This document shows, piece after piece, positions 10,142 through 22,309 of a DNA stretch of 64,000 bases. Both the position numbers and the translations under genes were made by a program. Under the pieces are notes generated by a model. The model had not been told where the DNA came from, did no database searches, and saw only the letters and a program-made list of their open reading frames with translations. The DNA comes from Mycoplasma bradburyae (GTDB taxonomy: Bacteria > Bacillota_I > Bacilli_A > Mycoplasmatales > Mycoplasmoidaceae), in contig NZ_CP101414.1 of assembly GCF_024338845.1 (NCBI RefSeq), forward strand, positions 806,001-870,000, read 5' to 3'. How positions within the stretch are numbered: position 1 is the first letter of the stretch; each line of letters starts with the position of its first letter.

Positions 10142-12295
10142 TTAATTAATTGTTGAATCTCGAATCGTATCAGACTCAGTTCCCGAATCAATATTTTTAG
10201 TAAATTTACATTTAGGGAAGTTTGAACAACCCAAGAATTCGTTGTTATTTTTCTTTTTATAAGATTTTCTACGAATCATTTTAGAATGACATAAATCGCA
10301 TTCTACACCTTCTTCGTAAATAATTACCTTAGGTTTTTGATCTGTTTTATCAATGTGTTTACATTTAGGATAGTTAGAACAACCAATAAATGAACCAAAA
10401 CGCCCTTGACGTTTAACTAATCTAGAATCACATTCGGGACAGTTGCGTCCTTCTACATATTCAATTTGTTTTATGATATTAGTTTTTGCCTCGTTTAAAA
10501 CTTCTGAAAAGTTGCTTCAGAAAGATTTTAGATAAGTAACATCATCAATTGAACCATGAGCAATTTCATCTAGAGTAGCTTCCATATTTCTTGTAAATTC
10601 TTTATTGATAATAGTTGGGAAGTTTTTATCTAGCTCGCTGGCTACTTTGGTACCAAGATCTGTTGTTTTGTAATAACGACCATTTGTAAGTTCAGCGTAA
10701 TTTCTTTTTAAAACAATATCTAAAATCGTTGAATAAGTACTAGGGCGGCCGATTCCTTCAGATTCTAATGATTCAATTAAAGTTGCTTGTGTATATCTTG
10801 GTGTCGGTTGAGTTTGATGTTCGTTAATCATCACTTCGCTAGCTTCAAATTCTTTACCGATTTCAAATTGCTCTAATTTGATTTCTCTTTGGTGATCTGT
10901 GTCATTGAAATGCGAATAGATTTTTTTATAACCATCAAATTTTAGTACATTGTTAACTGCATAAAACTTATTGTTGTTATTAATTAAACGAATATTAATA
11001 AGTTCATAAGCAGCCGGAGCCATATAACGAGCAACAGTTCTAGTTCAAATTAATTTATATAAACTGTATTGATCGTTGCTAATTTTACCTTTAAGCGATT
11101 GCGGAGTTATGGTGATGTCAATAGGGTGGATCGCTTCGTGAGCGTCTTGAGCTTTAACTTTTTCTTTCTTAGCTTTTTTAGTTTCCCTATTTGATATATC
11201 ATTTTCAGCTTTTGCTACATAATTATCCCCATAACTTTTAGTAATAAAATCCACAACTGTTTTACGATATTCTGGACTTAATCTCGTACTATCTGTTCTA
11301 GGATAAGAAATTAGTGCGATCTGTTCATTATCAACGCTAACACCTTCATATAACTCTTGCGCTACTGAAGTAATCTTCATTGATCTTCACTTTAATTTAT
11401 TAATTGCATCTTGTTGAAGTGTTGATGTTTTATAAACATCCTTAGGATAAGAATGTTTTAATTTTGGTTCATCAACGGCATAAACTTTATATTTATCACC
11501 TAAATGTTGTTTAACGATTTCAGCATCTTCTTTAGAATTAAAATCAATTCCACTAACTTCTTCAAGTTCTTTAAAAGATAGCTTAGATTTTAATTCATCA
11601 TCAATTTTTCTTAACATTAATTCTGTTCCATCTTTTAGAACAACATCTAATGTTCATCAAAATCTTGGAACGAACTTTTTTATTAAATCTTCACGCTCAG
11701 TAATAAATTTAAGTGCAATCGATTGCACTCTGCCAGCTGAATCGGCATTCAATTTTGATTTTAATAAACTTGATAGTTTAAAACCTATCAAACGATCGAT
11801 TCTTCTTCTTGTTATTTGTGAAGCGACTCAATCTTTTTGAATTTCTCGCGGATTAGCTAATGCATTTTTAACTGCTTTTTCACTAATTTCGTTGAAAACA
11901 ATTCTTTTACATTTATCAACATTTACACCACGATCTTTTAAAACATCATATACATGTCAAGAAATAGCTTCACCTTCACGATCAGGGTCGGTTGCTAAAT
12001 AAATTTCGTCAGCTTTTTTAGCTTTATCTACTAGCTCATTAATTAACTCTTTTTTAGTAACCTTTTTAGCAGTTTTACTTTTTTTATCTTTGGTTGTTGT
12101 CTTAGTTTTTTTCTCTTGGATTATTTCTCATTTAGGAACAAAATCCTCAGTATTAAAACCTAGGGTATATTTAGGTAAATCTCTAATATGCCCAACTGTA
12201 GCAACAATATCATACTCATCAGATAAATATTTTTTTAAGGTCTTAATCTTGTTTGGTGACTCGATTATCAAAATTTTTGAGCATTCATTAGCCAT
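10142..12295 (-). CDS. topA: DNA topoisomerase I
   Basis: 717 aa. A type IA enzyme that relaxes negative supercoils. The N-terminal Toprim domain shows 'KILIIESPNKIKTLKKYL' and 'LATDPDREGEAISWHVYD'; the central part has 'SAGRVQSIALKFITERE'; the active-site Tyr sits in 'ALISYPRTDSTRLSP'; and the later 'YTQATLIESLESEGIGRPST' signature is intact. The C-terminus carries two zinc ribbons (CPEC...CSNYPKC and CDLC...CSNFPKC). Several TGA Trp codons split it. The ATG at 12295 has AAGGA upstream. A Lys/Thr-rich insertion lies near residues 60-80. Confidence 0.96.
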
Positions 12296-12412
12296 TGCTT
12301 TTGTCCTTAGTTGTTTTTATTTAGCTTGCTTTGTTTATTTTATCTTAAAAATTAGTTAAGAAAACAAATACCTTTATTTATATATGTATATATAAAGATA
12401 TGTATCTTTTTG

Positions 12413-13078
12413 TTAAATAGAAGAATTTTTTGAATCGAAACTCTTAATTGTTTCAATCATCATTTTCTTCTCATCATCCAGCAATTTATAAAAATATGAT
12501 CCTGAAACAAATTTTGATACTAAACCTTTAAGTTCGCATGCTTTCTCTAGATTAATACCACCATCAATTTCAATCTCAATATTAGGAAAGAACTTAATAA
12601 GTTTAGCAATATTCCTATAAACAAGCGGACTAAATTCTTGCCCACCAGCACCTGGTTCAACCGACATTAAAGTCACATAATCAACTAATTTAATTTGGTC
12701 TAAATATTCGCATATATCAGTATTAAATTTGAATGCTAATCCAGCTTTTTTATTACTATTTTTTATGTAAGCTAAATATTTAGTTATTAATTCTTTATTG
12801 TCTTTTAATGGTTCGACATGGAAACTAATATTGTCACACTTCGTCTTTGTGTATGTCAAGATATGCTTAGCAATTTTGTTTACCATTAAATGAACATTAA
12901 CTTCATAACCCAACGCTTTTAGTGAATCAACATAACGTTCATCAAAAGCATAGTTATTAACGAATTCATCCATTACATCATAATGAATTTTATTCAAACC
13001 TAATTGCTTATAATGAGCTAATTTATCTTGATCATAGTCATTAAGCATCGGTAAAATCGAAAATAATAAGTCGCTCAT
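12413..13078 (-). CDS. rpe: Ribulose-phosphate 3-epimerase
   Basis: 221 aa TIM barrel that interconverts ribulose 5-phosphate and xylulose 5-phosphate in the pentose phosphate pathway. Motifs: 'KIHYDVMDEFVNN' (metal-binding H-x-D-x-M-D), 'VTLMSVEPGAGGQEFSP' and 'IEIEIDGGINLEKA'. Its ATG shares one base with the pgi stop (TAATG), which implies translational coupling. Confidence 0.95.
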   Translation of the reverse strand: MSDLLFSILPMLNDYDQDKLAHYKQLGLNKIHYDVMDEFVNNYAFDERYVDSLKALGYEVNVHLMVNKIAKHILTYTKTKCDNISFHVEPLKDNKELITKYLAYIKNSNKKAGLAFKFNTDICEYLDQIKLVDYVTLMSVEPGAGGQEFSPLVYRNIAKLIKFFPNIEIEIDGGINLEKACELKGLVSKFVSGSYFYKLLDDEKKMMIETIKSFDSKNSSI

Positions 13079-14364
13079 TATTTACCTAAAAGTTTAAACA
13101 TTCTTTGCTTGTAATCCTCAACACCAGGTTGGTCATATGGATCATGATTTAATAATAGCGCTGAAACAGAAGTAGCTATGCATAATCAGTAATAAACATA
13201 ACCAAAACCATAACCATTATTTTGTTCTATATCAATTTCAATAATTGGCACGCCAGCACTAGCATGAGCTTGTTTGGTAGCTTCGCAAGCAATATAGTTA
13301 AGTTCATTAACTGATTTGTTAGTTACATAATCAAGCTTGTCATCGTTATCAAATTGCGACTTATTTAGTTTTAAACTATTGCTGTTGGCTTTTTCAAATG
13401 AGAAAACTGTTTCAAAAAAGATCTTCTTACCTTGTTGGTATAACTGACCCATAGAGTGTAAATCTGTTGTAAATACTGAATATGTTGGGAATAAAGAATT
13501 TTCTTTTTTCCCTTCACTTTCTCCGAATAATTGACGGTGTTGCAACATCAAGTATTCATGTTGTTCTTCGTAAGTAATAGCTACTTCAACATCTTTTTTA
13601 AGCTCTGTGTAAAGATAATGACGAAGAGCGGCATAACAATAAGCTGTGTTCTTAGTTAAATTAGCTGAACTAAATAAATCAGCGTTAGCTTGCTTAGCAC
13701 CTAAAATTAAATCTTTATAGTTAGCTCCAGCTAGACCAGCAACAAACAACCCGCTTGGTGTTAATGTTGAAAATCTACCACCAATATCTGAATAAATCGG
13801 CAACATTTCATAGTTATTCTTAACTGCTAAATCGTGTAGAACACCTTTTTGTGGATCAGTTATCGCGACTATTCTTTTAGCTGCTTGTTGATCGTATTGT
13901 TTATATAAAGCCTCTCGGAATAATTTAAATCCTACAGATGGTTCTAAAGTTGTACCTGATTTAGATATAACAACAATCGCTCAATTCTTATCGCGAACTT
14001 GTTCTAAAATATTTATTAAAGTGTTTTCACTTAAACTTCTAACAAAATGAATTTTTCTTTTTTGTTGGCTTGGTAAGTATGATGTGATATCTAAAATTGC
14101 TTTGATACCAGTGTATGAACCACCAATACCAATAACCACAACATCCGTTACTTTTAATTGATCCCATTCAGCAATTTTAGCATCAATTTTTTGATATATT
14201 TCAGTTTGGTCTTGATTAACATAATCAATTCAACCTAACATATTTGAACTTGGAGTTTTCTTATCTTTTAATTGATCAAATATATCATTTAATTTAGCTT
14301 GATACTTAGTTGATAATTTTTGGTAATCTAAGTCTTTAATAAGGTCAAATTTTAATTTAATCAT
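13078..14364 (-). CDS. pgi: Glucose-6-phosphate isomerase
   Basis: 428 aa, the usual size of the short bacterial form. It converts glucose 6-phosphate to fructose 6-phosphate in glycolysis. Visible motifs: 'VVVIGIGGSYTGIKA' near residue 76, 'VISKSGTTLEPSVGF', 'GGRFSTLTPSGL' and the C-terminal catalytic Lys region 'QPGVEDYKQRM'. Several TGA Trp codons. Neighbours are rsgA and rpe, as in M. genitalium and M. pneumoniae. Confidence 0.95.
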
Positions 14365-14397
14365 AGTGTTCTCACTTTTTTGGTTTATTGCTTAATT

Positions 14398-15222
14398 TTA
14401 AAATATCGACTGAAGCAAACTTAAATATATTTTATAGATTAATGAATTAATCTGTTTTTTTACACAACAATCAATACTTGTTTCTAAATGCATACAGTCC
14501 CTAAATTTGCATTGGGTTTGGTATTTCCTGAATTCTAACAAACCATAACTTAATTCCTGTTTAGTAATTTCAAGATTAAAAATAGAAAAACCAGGGGAGT
14601 CTGCAATATATCCATTTAAGAATTTATAAAGCTTTGTTGATGTTGTAGTGTTCTTACCTCTTTTAAGTTTGTTAGATACTTCTTGAGTTCAGATATTAAG
14701 AGTGTTATCTAACCTTTTAATTAAAGTTGATTTACCAACTCCACTATGACCACAAAACAATGATATTTTGTCAGATATCATTGTTTTTAAATTTAAGAAA
14801 TCATCGTTATTATTTAATCTAAAAACTTGATAGCCTGTTTGGATCAAAGCTTGATATATTTCTTCAAAATCATCACTGTTATCAATTAAATCTAATTTTG
14901 AAAAAGCGATTAACGGCTTGAACTCAAGCTTTGATTCAAAATAAACTAAAAACTTAAAAAGTTGTTTTAAGTTTAGTAATGGATCTTTAACTGAAAAAAC
15001 CAAGATAACATAATCAAGGTTAGCTACCTTAGGACGAACCAAATAATTTTTACGTTCAACTAACTTAATGATCTCATTACGTTCATTAAGTTCTAATAAA
15101 TCGTTAGCCACCAATTTAATCTTTTGGTATTTTCATTTACCTGGTGCATGAAGTTTTTTTATCTCATTATTAACTTCACAAAATAGATCGTTGGCATTAA
15201 TTTCTAAAATTCTAGCAATCAT
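14398..15222 (-). CDS. rsgA: Small-subunit ribosome biogenesis GTPase RsgA
   Basis: 274 aa. A circularly permuted GTPase that checks 30S maturation. An N-terminal OB-fold is followed by 'VANLDYVILVFSVKDP', G4-like 'FSKLDLIDN', G1 'CGHSGVGKSTLIKRL' and G3 'IADSPGFS'. The C-terminal zinc module C-x4-C-x-H...C ('CKFRDCMHLE' then 'DCC') is intact. The ATG overlaps the kinase stop as TAATG. Confidence 0.95.
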
Positions 15223-16469
15223 TATTTTGGTGGTGATGAGAAATTAAAGATAATCAAACCTAAGGTTAAAAGTACAATTAAGATAACAAGACCTGTAATT
15301 AATCAAAATGATCAATACTTAAAAATAATAGGTTCTGAATCAACAGTTATTTCAGTTGGTTTGAATAACTCGTCTTTTTGCAAAACCCTTTTTTCGTAAG
15401 GTTTTATTAACGCTTGTTCTTTATCGACATTATCCAAATCTTTAAGAATATCTTCGCAACTACTATAACGATATTTACGATCTTCTTTTTTAGATGCCAT
15501 ACATCTAAAAACAATGTTCTCTACGGAGTTAGGAACATCAAAACCCATAGTCTTCATTAAAGGGACATCGTATTGGTTAGGTAATTTAATAACATCTTGC
15601 CCTTTTTTATTTTGTTTATTAAATGGCTTTTGACCAGTTATCATTTCAAACAAAATAACACCAAATGAATAAAAATCATACTGAACAGTAGGACGTGTTC
15701 TTCGCAACAATGGACCATTGGTTTTAGGATTAATTAATGGTTTATTGTTTTCGTCACGAACTATCTCTTTATCCAAAACATCTGGACACATATAATCTTC
15801 GGTTCCAAATAATGCTTGCTCATTAGTAAGAATTTTTAAAGCAGCATCTGTAGTAATTGAAGAAGCGATACCAAAATCGATTATCTTCAGTTCTCTGAAA
15901 TCTTTAGATAACATCAAGTTCTCAGGTTTTAAGTCTCTGTGAATAATTTGATGTGAATAGTTATGTAATTTTTGAATTCCTTCAACCATTCTTCTAAAGT
16001 AATACAAAGCTTCCTTAACAGATAAACTTCCTTTAGTTGAGATATGTTTACGTAAAGTAACACCTTGAACGTATTCCATTACGATAACAACGATATCTTT
16101 AATTTTTACTATATGATTATTTCTTTCAAAGATTAATTCGTTATCTGAAATATCATACGTAGTAATTAAATTGGGATGACTAATTCTAGAAGAAGTAATT
16201 AATTCTTGACGTAATTTAGTTCATTTATCTTCACTATCAGCTGGATTTTTTTTAACAATCTTAACAACTACCAAACTCTTTTTGGCACCGTTAATCTTAT
16301 CAGTTTCTGCCATTATGTTTTTAGCAACATAAATGACTGAGTTCATACCTCCTTCTGTTAGTTGTTTGACAATTACATATTGACTAAATAACTTATCATT
16401 CGGAATTAGATAAACATTTGATTTTTTTTCGGTTTGTCTGTTAATGTTTGGCTTGTTATTATTAGCCAT
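15222..16469 (-). CDS. prkC: PrkC-like Ser/Thr protein kinase, single membrane anchor
   Basis: 415 aa. The kinase domain covers about residues 25-345: glycine loop 'LTEGGMNSVIYVAKN', 'VVVKIVKK' (ATP-binding Lys), 'IIHRDLKPENLMLS' (catalytic loop), 'IIDFGIASSI' (DFG) and 'FGTEDYMCPDVL' in place of the usual APE segment. After a Lys/Glu-rich linker one transmembrane helix ends the protein ('SFWLITGLVILIVLLTLGLI'). Unlike Firmicute PrkC there is no extracellular PASTA domain, which fits a cell without peptidoglycan. It overlaps the phosphatase gene stp by 8 nt. Confidence 0.93.
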
Positions 16470-17256
16470 TTATAACCTCAGTTAATTTAACTACAACAAC
16501 ACTTAAATTGTCATTAGACATAGCGCTCATACCGTTTTCAAGAAGGTTATCAGCTACTTTTTGCATATCATCAGTAATACTTAATAGATCATGAAATTTC
16601 TCAGGCATTACAAAGTTATAAAATCCGTCAGATGATAGTAATAGATATTCATCGTCATTATGAATAACATCAAAAGAAGTATCAAAATCAAGTTTAGCAG
16701 TATCTTTAGATACGATATTAGTTAAAGCTAATAATTCTTTTTCATTAGCTTTAAAAGTTACAGCAGATGCATTAATCTTTTTAAGATAATTATACAAGTT
16801 GTGGTCGTTCGTAATTTGACTAACTTTTTTGTCTTTACCAATTAAATAAGCGCGAGAGTCACCGACCCAGAAAGTATAGATTTTATTATTAGCAATGATC
16901 GATAAAACAATGGTAGTAGCCATTTGTTTTAGCGATGCATTTTCATGTTCTTTTTTAAACTTTTCATCGTTAGCTACGATATAGTTATAAATCTGTTGTT
17001 TACATTTAAGTAAAACATTTTTAAACCAACTTTCCATCTTTTCATCACTTAGATTATTAAAGTTGGTTGATAAAAAAATATCACGGATTAAGTCGCGAGT
17101 AATACTACTAGCAATCGCCCCACCTTTATATCCTCCTAGACCATCGCAAACTAAAGCAATTATATTGTGATACTGATTAGTACCAACAAATACTGCGTCT
17201 TGGTTTTCTTCACGAACTGTACCTACATGAGTTGAACTTGCGTATATCTTTTTCAT
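16462..17256 (-). CDS. stp: PP2C-type Ser/Thr protein phosphatase
   Basis: 264 aa. A metal-dependent phosphatase and the presumed partner that reverses the kinase encoded immediately downstream. Metal-binding and structural motifs: 'TVREENQDAVFVG', 'LVCDGLGGYKGG', 'FWVGDSRAYLIG' and 'LLLSSDGFYNFV', with a final 'NDNLSVVVVKL'. It overlaps gmk by 1 nt and prkC by 8 nt, so all three are probably coupled. Confidence 0.95.
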   Translation of the reverse strand: MKKIYASSTHVGTVREENQDAVFVGTNQYHNIIALVCDGLGGYKGGAIASSITRDLIRDIFLSTNFNNLSDEKMESWFKNVLLKCKQQIYNYIVANDEKFKKEHENASLKQMATTIVLSIIANNKIYTFWVGDSRAYLIGKDKKVSQITNDHNLYNYLKKINASAVTFKANEKELLALTNIVSKDTAKLDFDTSFDVIHNDDEYLLLSSDGFYNFVMPEKFHDLLSITDDMQKVADNLLENGMSAMSNDNLSVVVVKLTEVING

Positions 17257-17825
17257 TATCTATTACTTTCTTGGATTAATTTCTTGATTTTTTCAATTGT
17301 TTGCTCTAAATTGTCATTAACAATAATATGATCATAATATTTTTGGTGAGCATATTCTTTAACAGATTGTTCTAAACGATATTTAATCGTTTCATCACTT
17401 TCTGTTCCACGCTTTTTTAAACGATTAATTAATTCTTCTTCAGATGGTGGTGTTATAAAAATACTTAATGTTCTAAACCCTTTTTTTAATACTTGCATCA
17501 CACCTTGATATTCGATTTCAAGAATTAAATTTTCGTTTTTATCAATAATCTCTTTAACAATCGAAAGTGGTGTACCATAGTAATTGTTAACATAATGAGC
17601 ATATTCTAATAACTCATTATTGTCAATCATAGATTGAAACTCTTCTTTTGTTTTAAAAAAATAATGTGTTCCTTCTATTTCAGTTTCTCTTTTTTTTCTT
17701 GTAGTGGCTGAAATAGATAAGTTTAGTTTTAATTCGTTATCTAATAAAAGTTTATTAACTATCGTACCTTTACCAACTCCACTTGGTCCTGAAATTAAGA
17801 TAATTAAACCTTGTTTATTACTCAT
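17256..17825 (-). CDS. gmk: Guanylate kinase
   Basis: 189 aa. It phosphorylates GMP to GDP with ATP. P-loop 'ISGPSGVGKGTIVNKL' at residues 11-26, GMP-binding 'SATTRKKRETEIEGTHYFF' and 'LILEIEYQGVMQVLK', and C-terminal 'LKKRGTESDETIKYRLEQS'. It is the first gene of the gmk-stp-prkC-rsgA-pgi-rpe-topA-trxA string, divergent from def. Confidence 0.97.
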   Translation of the reverse strand: MSNKQGLIILISGPSGVGKGTIVNKLLLDNELKLNLSISATTRKKRETEIEGTHYFFKTKEEFQSMIDNNELLEYAHYVNNYYGTPLSIVKEIIDKNENLILEIEYQGVMQVLKKGFRTLSIFITPPSEEELINRLKKRGTESDETIKYRLEQSVKEYAHQKYYDHIIVNDNLEQTIEKIKKLIQESNR

Positions 17826-17930
17826 ACTTTGAACTAATTTATTGATATAAGCAGTATTGTTTCGGATAAATTTACTTTCTTATATACTTTTTAATATTTT
17901 AATATTTATATTTATTAGAACACTATTAAA

Positions 17931-18521
17931 ATGAAAAGTAAACTAAAACCGACTAGTGATTGATTAGTTACAGACCAGAATCCAAAGATGCGTGAAGTAT
18001 GTAGTCCTGTGACTTTTCCGATAAGCGAAGAAGTTCAAGAAGCTATCGATAAAATGATCTCATATGTTGATGAAAGTTTTTATGATCGCGCAGAACAATA
18101 CGATATAAGACCTGGTATTGGAATAGCTGCTAACCAAATTGGTTTAAATAAAAGAATGTTTTACATTCATTTTACAGATTTTTGTAACAAAGAACATAAA
18201 TACTTTTTAATGAACCCTGAGTGAATTGAAAAAAGCGTTAATAAAGCTTATATAGGTTCTGGTGAGGGTTGTTTATCTGTTCCTACAGATAAAGATGGAT
18301 ATGTTATTCGTTGCGAAAAAGTTAAGCTAAAAGGCTTTGACTACTTAACCCAAAAAGAAGTGGTAATAAAAGCGCATGGATTATTATCAATGTGTTTGCA
18401 ACATGAAATGGATCACCTTGAAGGTAAATTCTATTATGATTCTATTAACACTATGAAACCTTTCTTTAAAAAAGAAGAATGAGTTTGTGTTGAACAAGAA
18501 GATTGTGCGGAATGTAAATAA
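17931..18521 (+). CDS. def: Peptide deformylase
   Basis: 196 aa. It removes the formyl group from nascent N-termini. All three motifs are present: '[15 protein letters not shown]', '[10 protein letters not shown]' and '[15 protein letters not shown]' (the HExDH metal site). A TGA Trp at codon 11 ('TSDWLV') hides the N-terminus, so I take the ATG at 17931. The last ~20 residues contain an acidic Cys pair ('[10 protein letters not shown]'). Confidence 0.95.
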
Positions 18522-18540
18522 CTAGTTTAAGGGAATATAA

Positions 18541-18569
18541 AAAGGATTAGCAATTCGCTAATCCTTTTT
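18541..18569. terminator. Bidirectional terminator between def and the MFS gene
   Basis: An AT-extended perfect hairpin, GGATTAGC/GCTAATCC with a 5-nt loop, flanked by AAAA and TTTTT. It serves the convergent genes def (+) and the MFS transporter (-). Confidence 0.85.
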
Positions 18570-18586
18570 ATTTGTTTTGTTATCTA

Positions 18587-20179
18587 TTATTTAAAGATAT
18601 CACCTTTGTAGAAGTTGAATGACATGAATGGTCATTTATCAGTAAATGGAACTCATTCACCATTAACAATACGTCCTGATTTAGGTAATATTGAAGCCAT
18701 AGCTACAAAGCTCATTGATAATATTATGAACAATATAACAGCTGTAAGACCAGCAGGGTCAATTTGTTCAGCAGTGTAAGTAACACCAGCTAATGAAGGA
18801 CCTTGTGTAATAACTGATAATACGATGTCAGATAATGTATATAATACATAACCTACACCTCAGATAAGTCCGAATTGTGTACCAACTTTAGAAGGTGAAG
18901 CACCTTTGAATTCATGAGGAATCATTAAGATTGTTGATTGAATACCTCATAAGAAGATACCTGAACAGAATGAAGTAATGATTTGTCCAGCTGCTAATCC
19001 AGGGTTTTTGTTACCGCCTAAGTAACCAAATAAGAATGAAGCAATAATGAATATCATACCTAAGCTGAAAGTAGTCATTAAGTATCTTCTTCTTTCATAT
19101 CTAGTTTTATTAAATGGACTTAATAAGAATACCCCACCTATTAGACCTAGAACGAATGCGATCTTAGTCGAACTTGTCGCTCAAGGTAATACTTTTTCGG
19201 TTGAAAGTTTATTGAAAGTAGATGAAGCTACTATGCCTGAATATGTTCCAGATAAGAATCATACTACAGCCACTAATCATGCACCAAACATTACGAATAA
19301 TTTGATAATGTTTTTATCTTTTAAACATGATTTGATAGTGACATCAGATTCCATTTTAGTATGCTTCTCATTTGGTAAAACAGTTTCTTTACCAAAGATA
19401 AAGTAAAGTATTCAAGTAGCAACAATAATTAGAATGAATGCAGCACAAATAATATATCAATTTTTAGTTGCTTCTAATTTAATTTGTGTACTGAAAGCAA
19501 ACAATAAGAATGGGAACGCGACACCCATATTGAACCCAAATGGGTTAATCATACTAAGCGTAGTTTTCTTTTGAATTGTAGAAAGCTTAGCAATAACTGG
19601 TTGAGTATAACTAATTAAAGCTGTACCACCCACGGCTAATAAAGTTCTAAAGATGATGAATAAACTGTATCCTAATGCAGTTAATTTAGTAAGACTTCCG
19701 CCTTGACCTATAACATCATTTGTTTTTTCATAGAACATTTTACTTTCAGATAAAACTAAGGCATTGTTTCCATCGAAAGGATAAGCCACAACAATGAACG
19801 GGAATGATAATGCCATAATTCCGATCATAGTTAAAACAGTTTTTCTATGACCTAATTTACCAATAAATCAACCAGCAAGGAATGAACCAACACCACGGAA
19901 TAGTGTAATTGATCAGTTAGTTGCTGCTGTTGCTATTGCCCCAGGATTTTTAAAAAAGAATGATTGAGATCAACCTGCTCAAGTATTTTTCACATCACCG
20001 TTAGGGTTATATGAGAAATTACCTGCTAATTGATCGATTAAGAATCAGTTTACTACAAATAGGAAATAAGCAAATAGGATTATTGCTCAAGTCACTATCA
20101 GCTCACGATCCGTAAGTTTTTTTATATTCTCAAGTTTCTGCTCACGCGTTAAACCTGATGAAGATAGTTTAAATTTCAT
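18587..20179 (-). CDS. MFS transporter
   Basis: 530 aa with about 12 hydrophobic segments. The conserved MFS loop 2-3 motif is visible as 'GWLIGKLGHRKTVLTM' near residue 105, and a related one as 'LLSPFNKTRYERRRYLM' in the second half. It resembles the large mycoplasma MFS proteins often named hexose-phosphate transporters (the MPN076/MPN077 type), but the substrate cannot be inferred. It has an extra hydrophilic loop after TM4 (residues ~130-165). Many TGA Trp codons. It is a single gene, convergent with def. Confidence 0.8.
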
Positions 20180-20473
20180 ATTAAATTTCTTTTTATTTAT
20201 TAGCTTATCTTAATCAAATTGACAAAAACCTAATTAAGTTGATAAAAGCACTCAAAAACTGTGCTTAATTACTAAACACGAATAATTAAACACAATTAAA
20301 AACACCATTTATTCAAAGCTCGCTTAATATTTAGTTCGATTTATAACTTAAAAAAATATTAAACTTCGTATATTATTTTATTAAATCTTTATAATAAATT
20401 GTTAATTTTCTTTTGAAATTAATCTATTTTTTAAGATAAGATTATTATTAATTTAATCAAAATCTAATGACAT
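20180..20473. other. Divergent promoter region, MFS gene / mnmG
   Basis: 294 nt of very AT-rich noncoding DNA between two divergent genes. A TATAAT at 20390-20395 (+) could serve mnmG, but it is far from the start and lacks a clear -35. I see no other structure. Confidence 0.4.
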
Positions 20474-22309
20474 ATGCATAAATTTGTTGTAGTTGGAGCA
20501 GGTCATGCTGGTTTAGAAGCTGCTTTTATTCTTTCAAAATTGAACAATAAAGTTTACTTATGCGTTTTAGATAAAAACTATGTAGGAAACTGTCCTTGTA
20601 ATCCTTCTGTTGGTGGACCAGCAAAAGGAATTGTTACAAGAGAAATAGATGCATTAGGCGGAATGCAAGCTAAAGCTGCTGATAATACAGCCTTACAAAG
20701 AAAAATCTTAAACTCATCTAAAGGACCTGGCGTTCAATGTTTAAGATTTCAAATCGATAAGGTTCAATATAAAAAATGATTTTTAAAACAAATTGAAGAT
20801 AATGAAAATATTGAACTTGTTGAAGGTGAAGTAACAAGCATTTTAACTGATAAAAATACCGCTAAAGGTGTTATAGTAAATGGTGATAAAAAAATACAAG
20901 CAGATGCAGTAATAATTACAACAGGTACGTATCTGAAATCATTAACATTTCACGGTAAAAATGTAAATAATGAGGGTCCAGAAGGTTTTAAAAATTCCAC
21001 TAATTTATCTGATTGGTTAAAAGAAGTTGGATTCGAATTAATTAGATTAAAAACAGGCACTCCTCCTCGTATTAAAAAAGATTCAATTAATTATTCAGAT
21101 CTACAAATTGAACCAGGTAATGGAATCGATTTATATTTTTCGCATTGATCAAAAGAGAGATTTATAAATTACGAGTTACCTTGTTATTTAATTCATACAA
21201 ATGAAAAAATTCATAAATTAATTAACGATAACCTTCAATTATCAGCTATGTATTCAGGTAATATAACAGGTGTTGGTCCTAGATATTGCCCAAGCATTGA
21301 AGATAAGATTGTAAGATTTTCAGATAAATCTAGACATCAAGTCTTTATCGAACCAGAATCTCTTGAACTAGATACAGTTTATTTAAGCGGATTTTCAAGT
21401 TCATTAGATATATCGATACAAGATAAAATAATTCATCTTTTACCAGGGCTAGAGAAAGCAGAAGTTGTGAAATATGGTTATGCAATTGAATATGACGCAA
21501 TTAACCCTATTCAACTATATCCTTCATTAGAATCAAAATTAATAAAAAACCTCTTTTTTGCCGGACAAATTAATGGAACTAGTGGTTATGAAGAAGCGGC
21601 TGCGCAAGGTTTAATAGCAGGTATAAATGCTAACCAAAAAATCAATAATAAAGAGTTATTAGTTTTATCTAGAGATGAAGCATATATTGGCGTTATGATC
21701 GATGATATCGTAACCAAAGGAGTTACTGATCCTTATAGATTATTAACTTCAAGAGCTGAATACAGATTATTATTACGAAATGATAATGCATTAGAACGAT
21801 TAATTCATAAGGGTTATGAGATAGGCACTATAACTAAAGAACAATTAGATTCATATAACGAAAATTTAAGAAAAAAGAATGAATTAATTGAATTCTTAAA
21901 AGATAAAAAAATTGGTATGTATTCACAATTAAGAGCATTTACAAACAATACTAATTTTTCACTTTATGATTTCTTAAAACGTCCTGAAATTAAATTAGTT
22001 AATTTATTAGAAACTATTAAGTTTGATTACTCTAATTTCGATGAAGAGTTATTAAAAAATATCGAAATTACCGTAAAATATGAAGGTTATATAAATAAAG
22101 AAATAAGAATTGTTAACTCTTTAAAAAATTTAGAAAACATCAAAATACCAGAAGATATCGTATATAGAAATGTTCAAAATTTATCGATCGAAGCTATTGA
22201 TAAATTAAATAAAATTAGACCATTTAATTTAGCTCAAGCTAAAAGAATTAGTGGTATTAATTTGGCTGATATTATTTCGTTAAAAACTCACTTAGAACAA
22301 AATGCTTAA
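20474..22309 (+). CDS. mnmG: tRNA uridine-5-carboxymethylaminomethyl modification enzyme MnmG (GidA)
   Basis: 611 aa, full length. An FAD protein that works with MnmE to modify wobble U34. The N-terminal dinucleotide fold '[17 protein letters not shown]' is followed by '[18 protein letters not shown]', '[11 protein letters not shown]' and '[18 protein letters not shown]', all GidA signatures, then '[16 protein letters not shown]' and the C-terminal '[14 protein letters not shown]'. The middle is broken by TGA Trp codons under the standard code. It overlaps rsmG by 8 nt. Confidence 0.97.

Noticed and set aside
12360-12412. AT-only palindromic stretch after topA/rpe as a terminator
   Set aside because: The repeat is made of A and T with poor stability; chance pairing is likely in this base composition.
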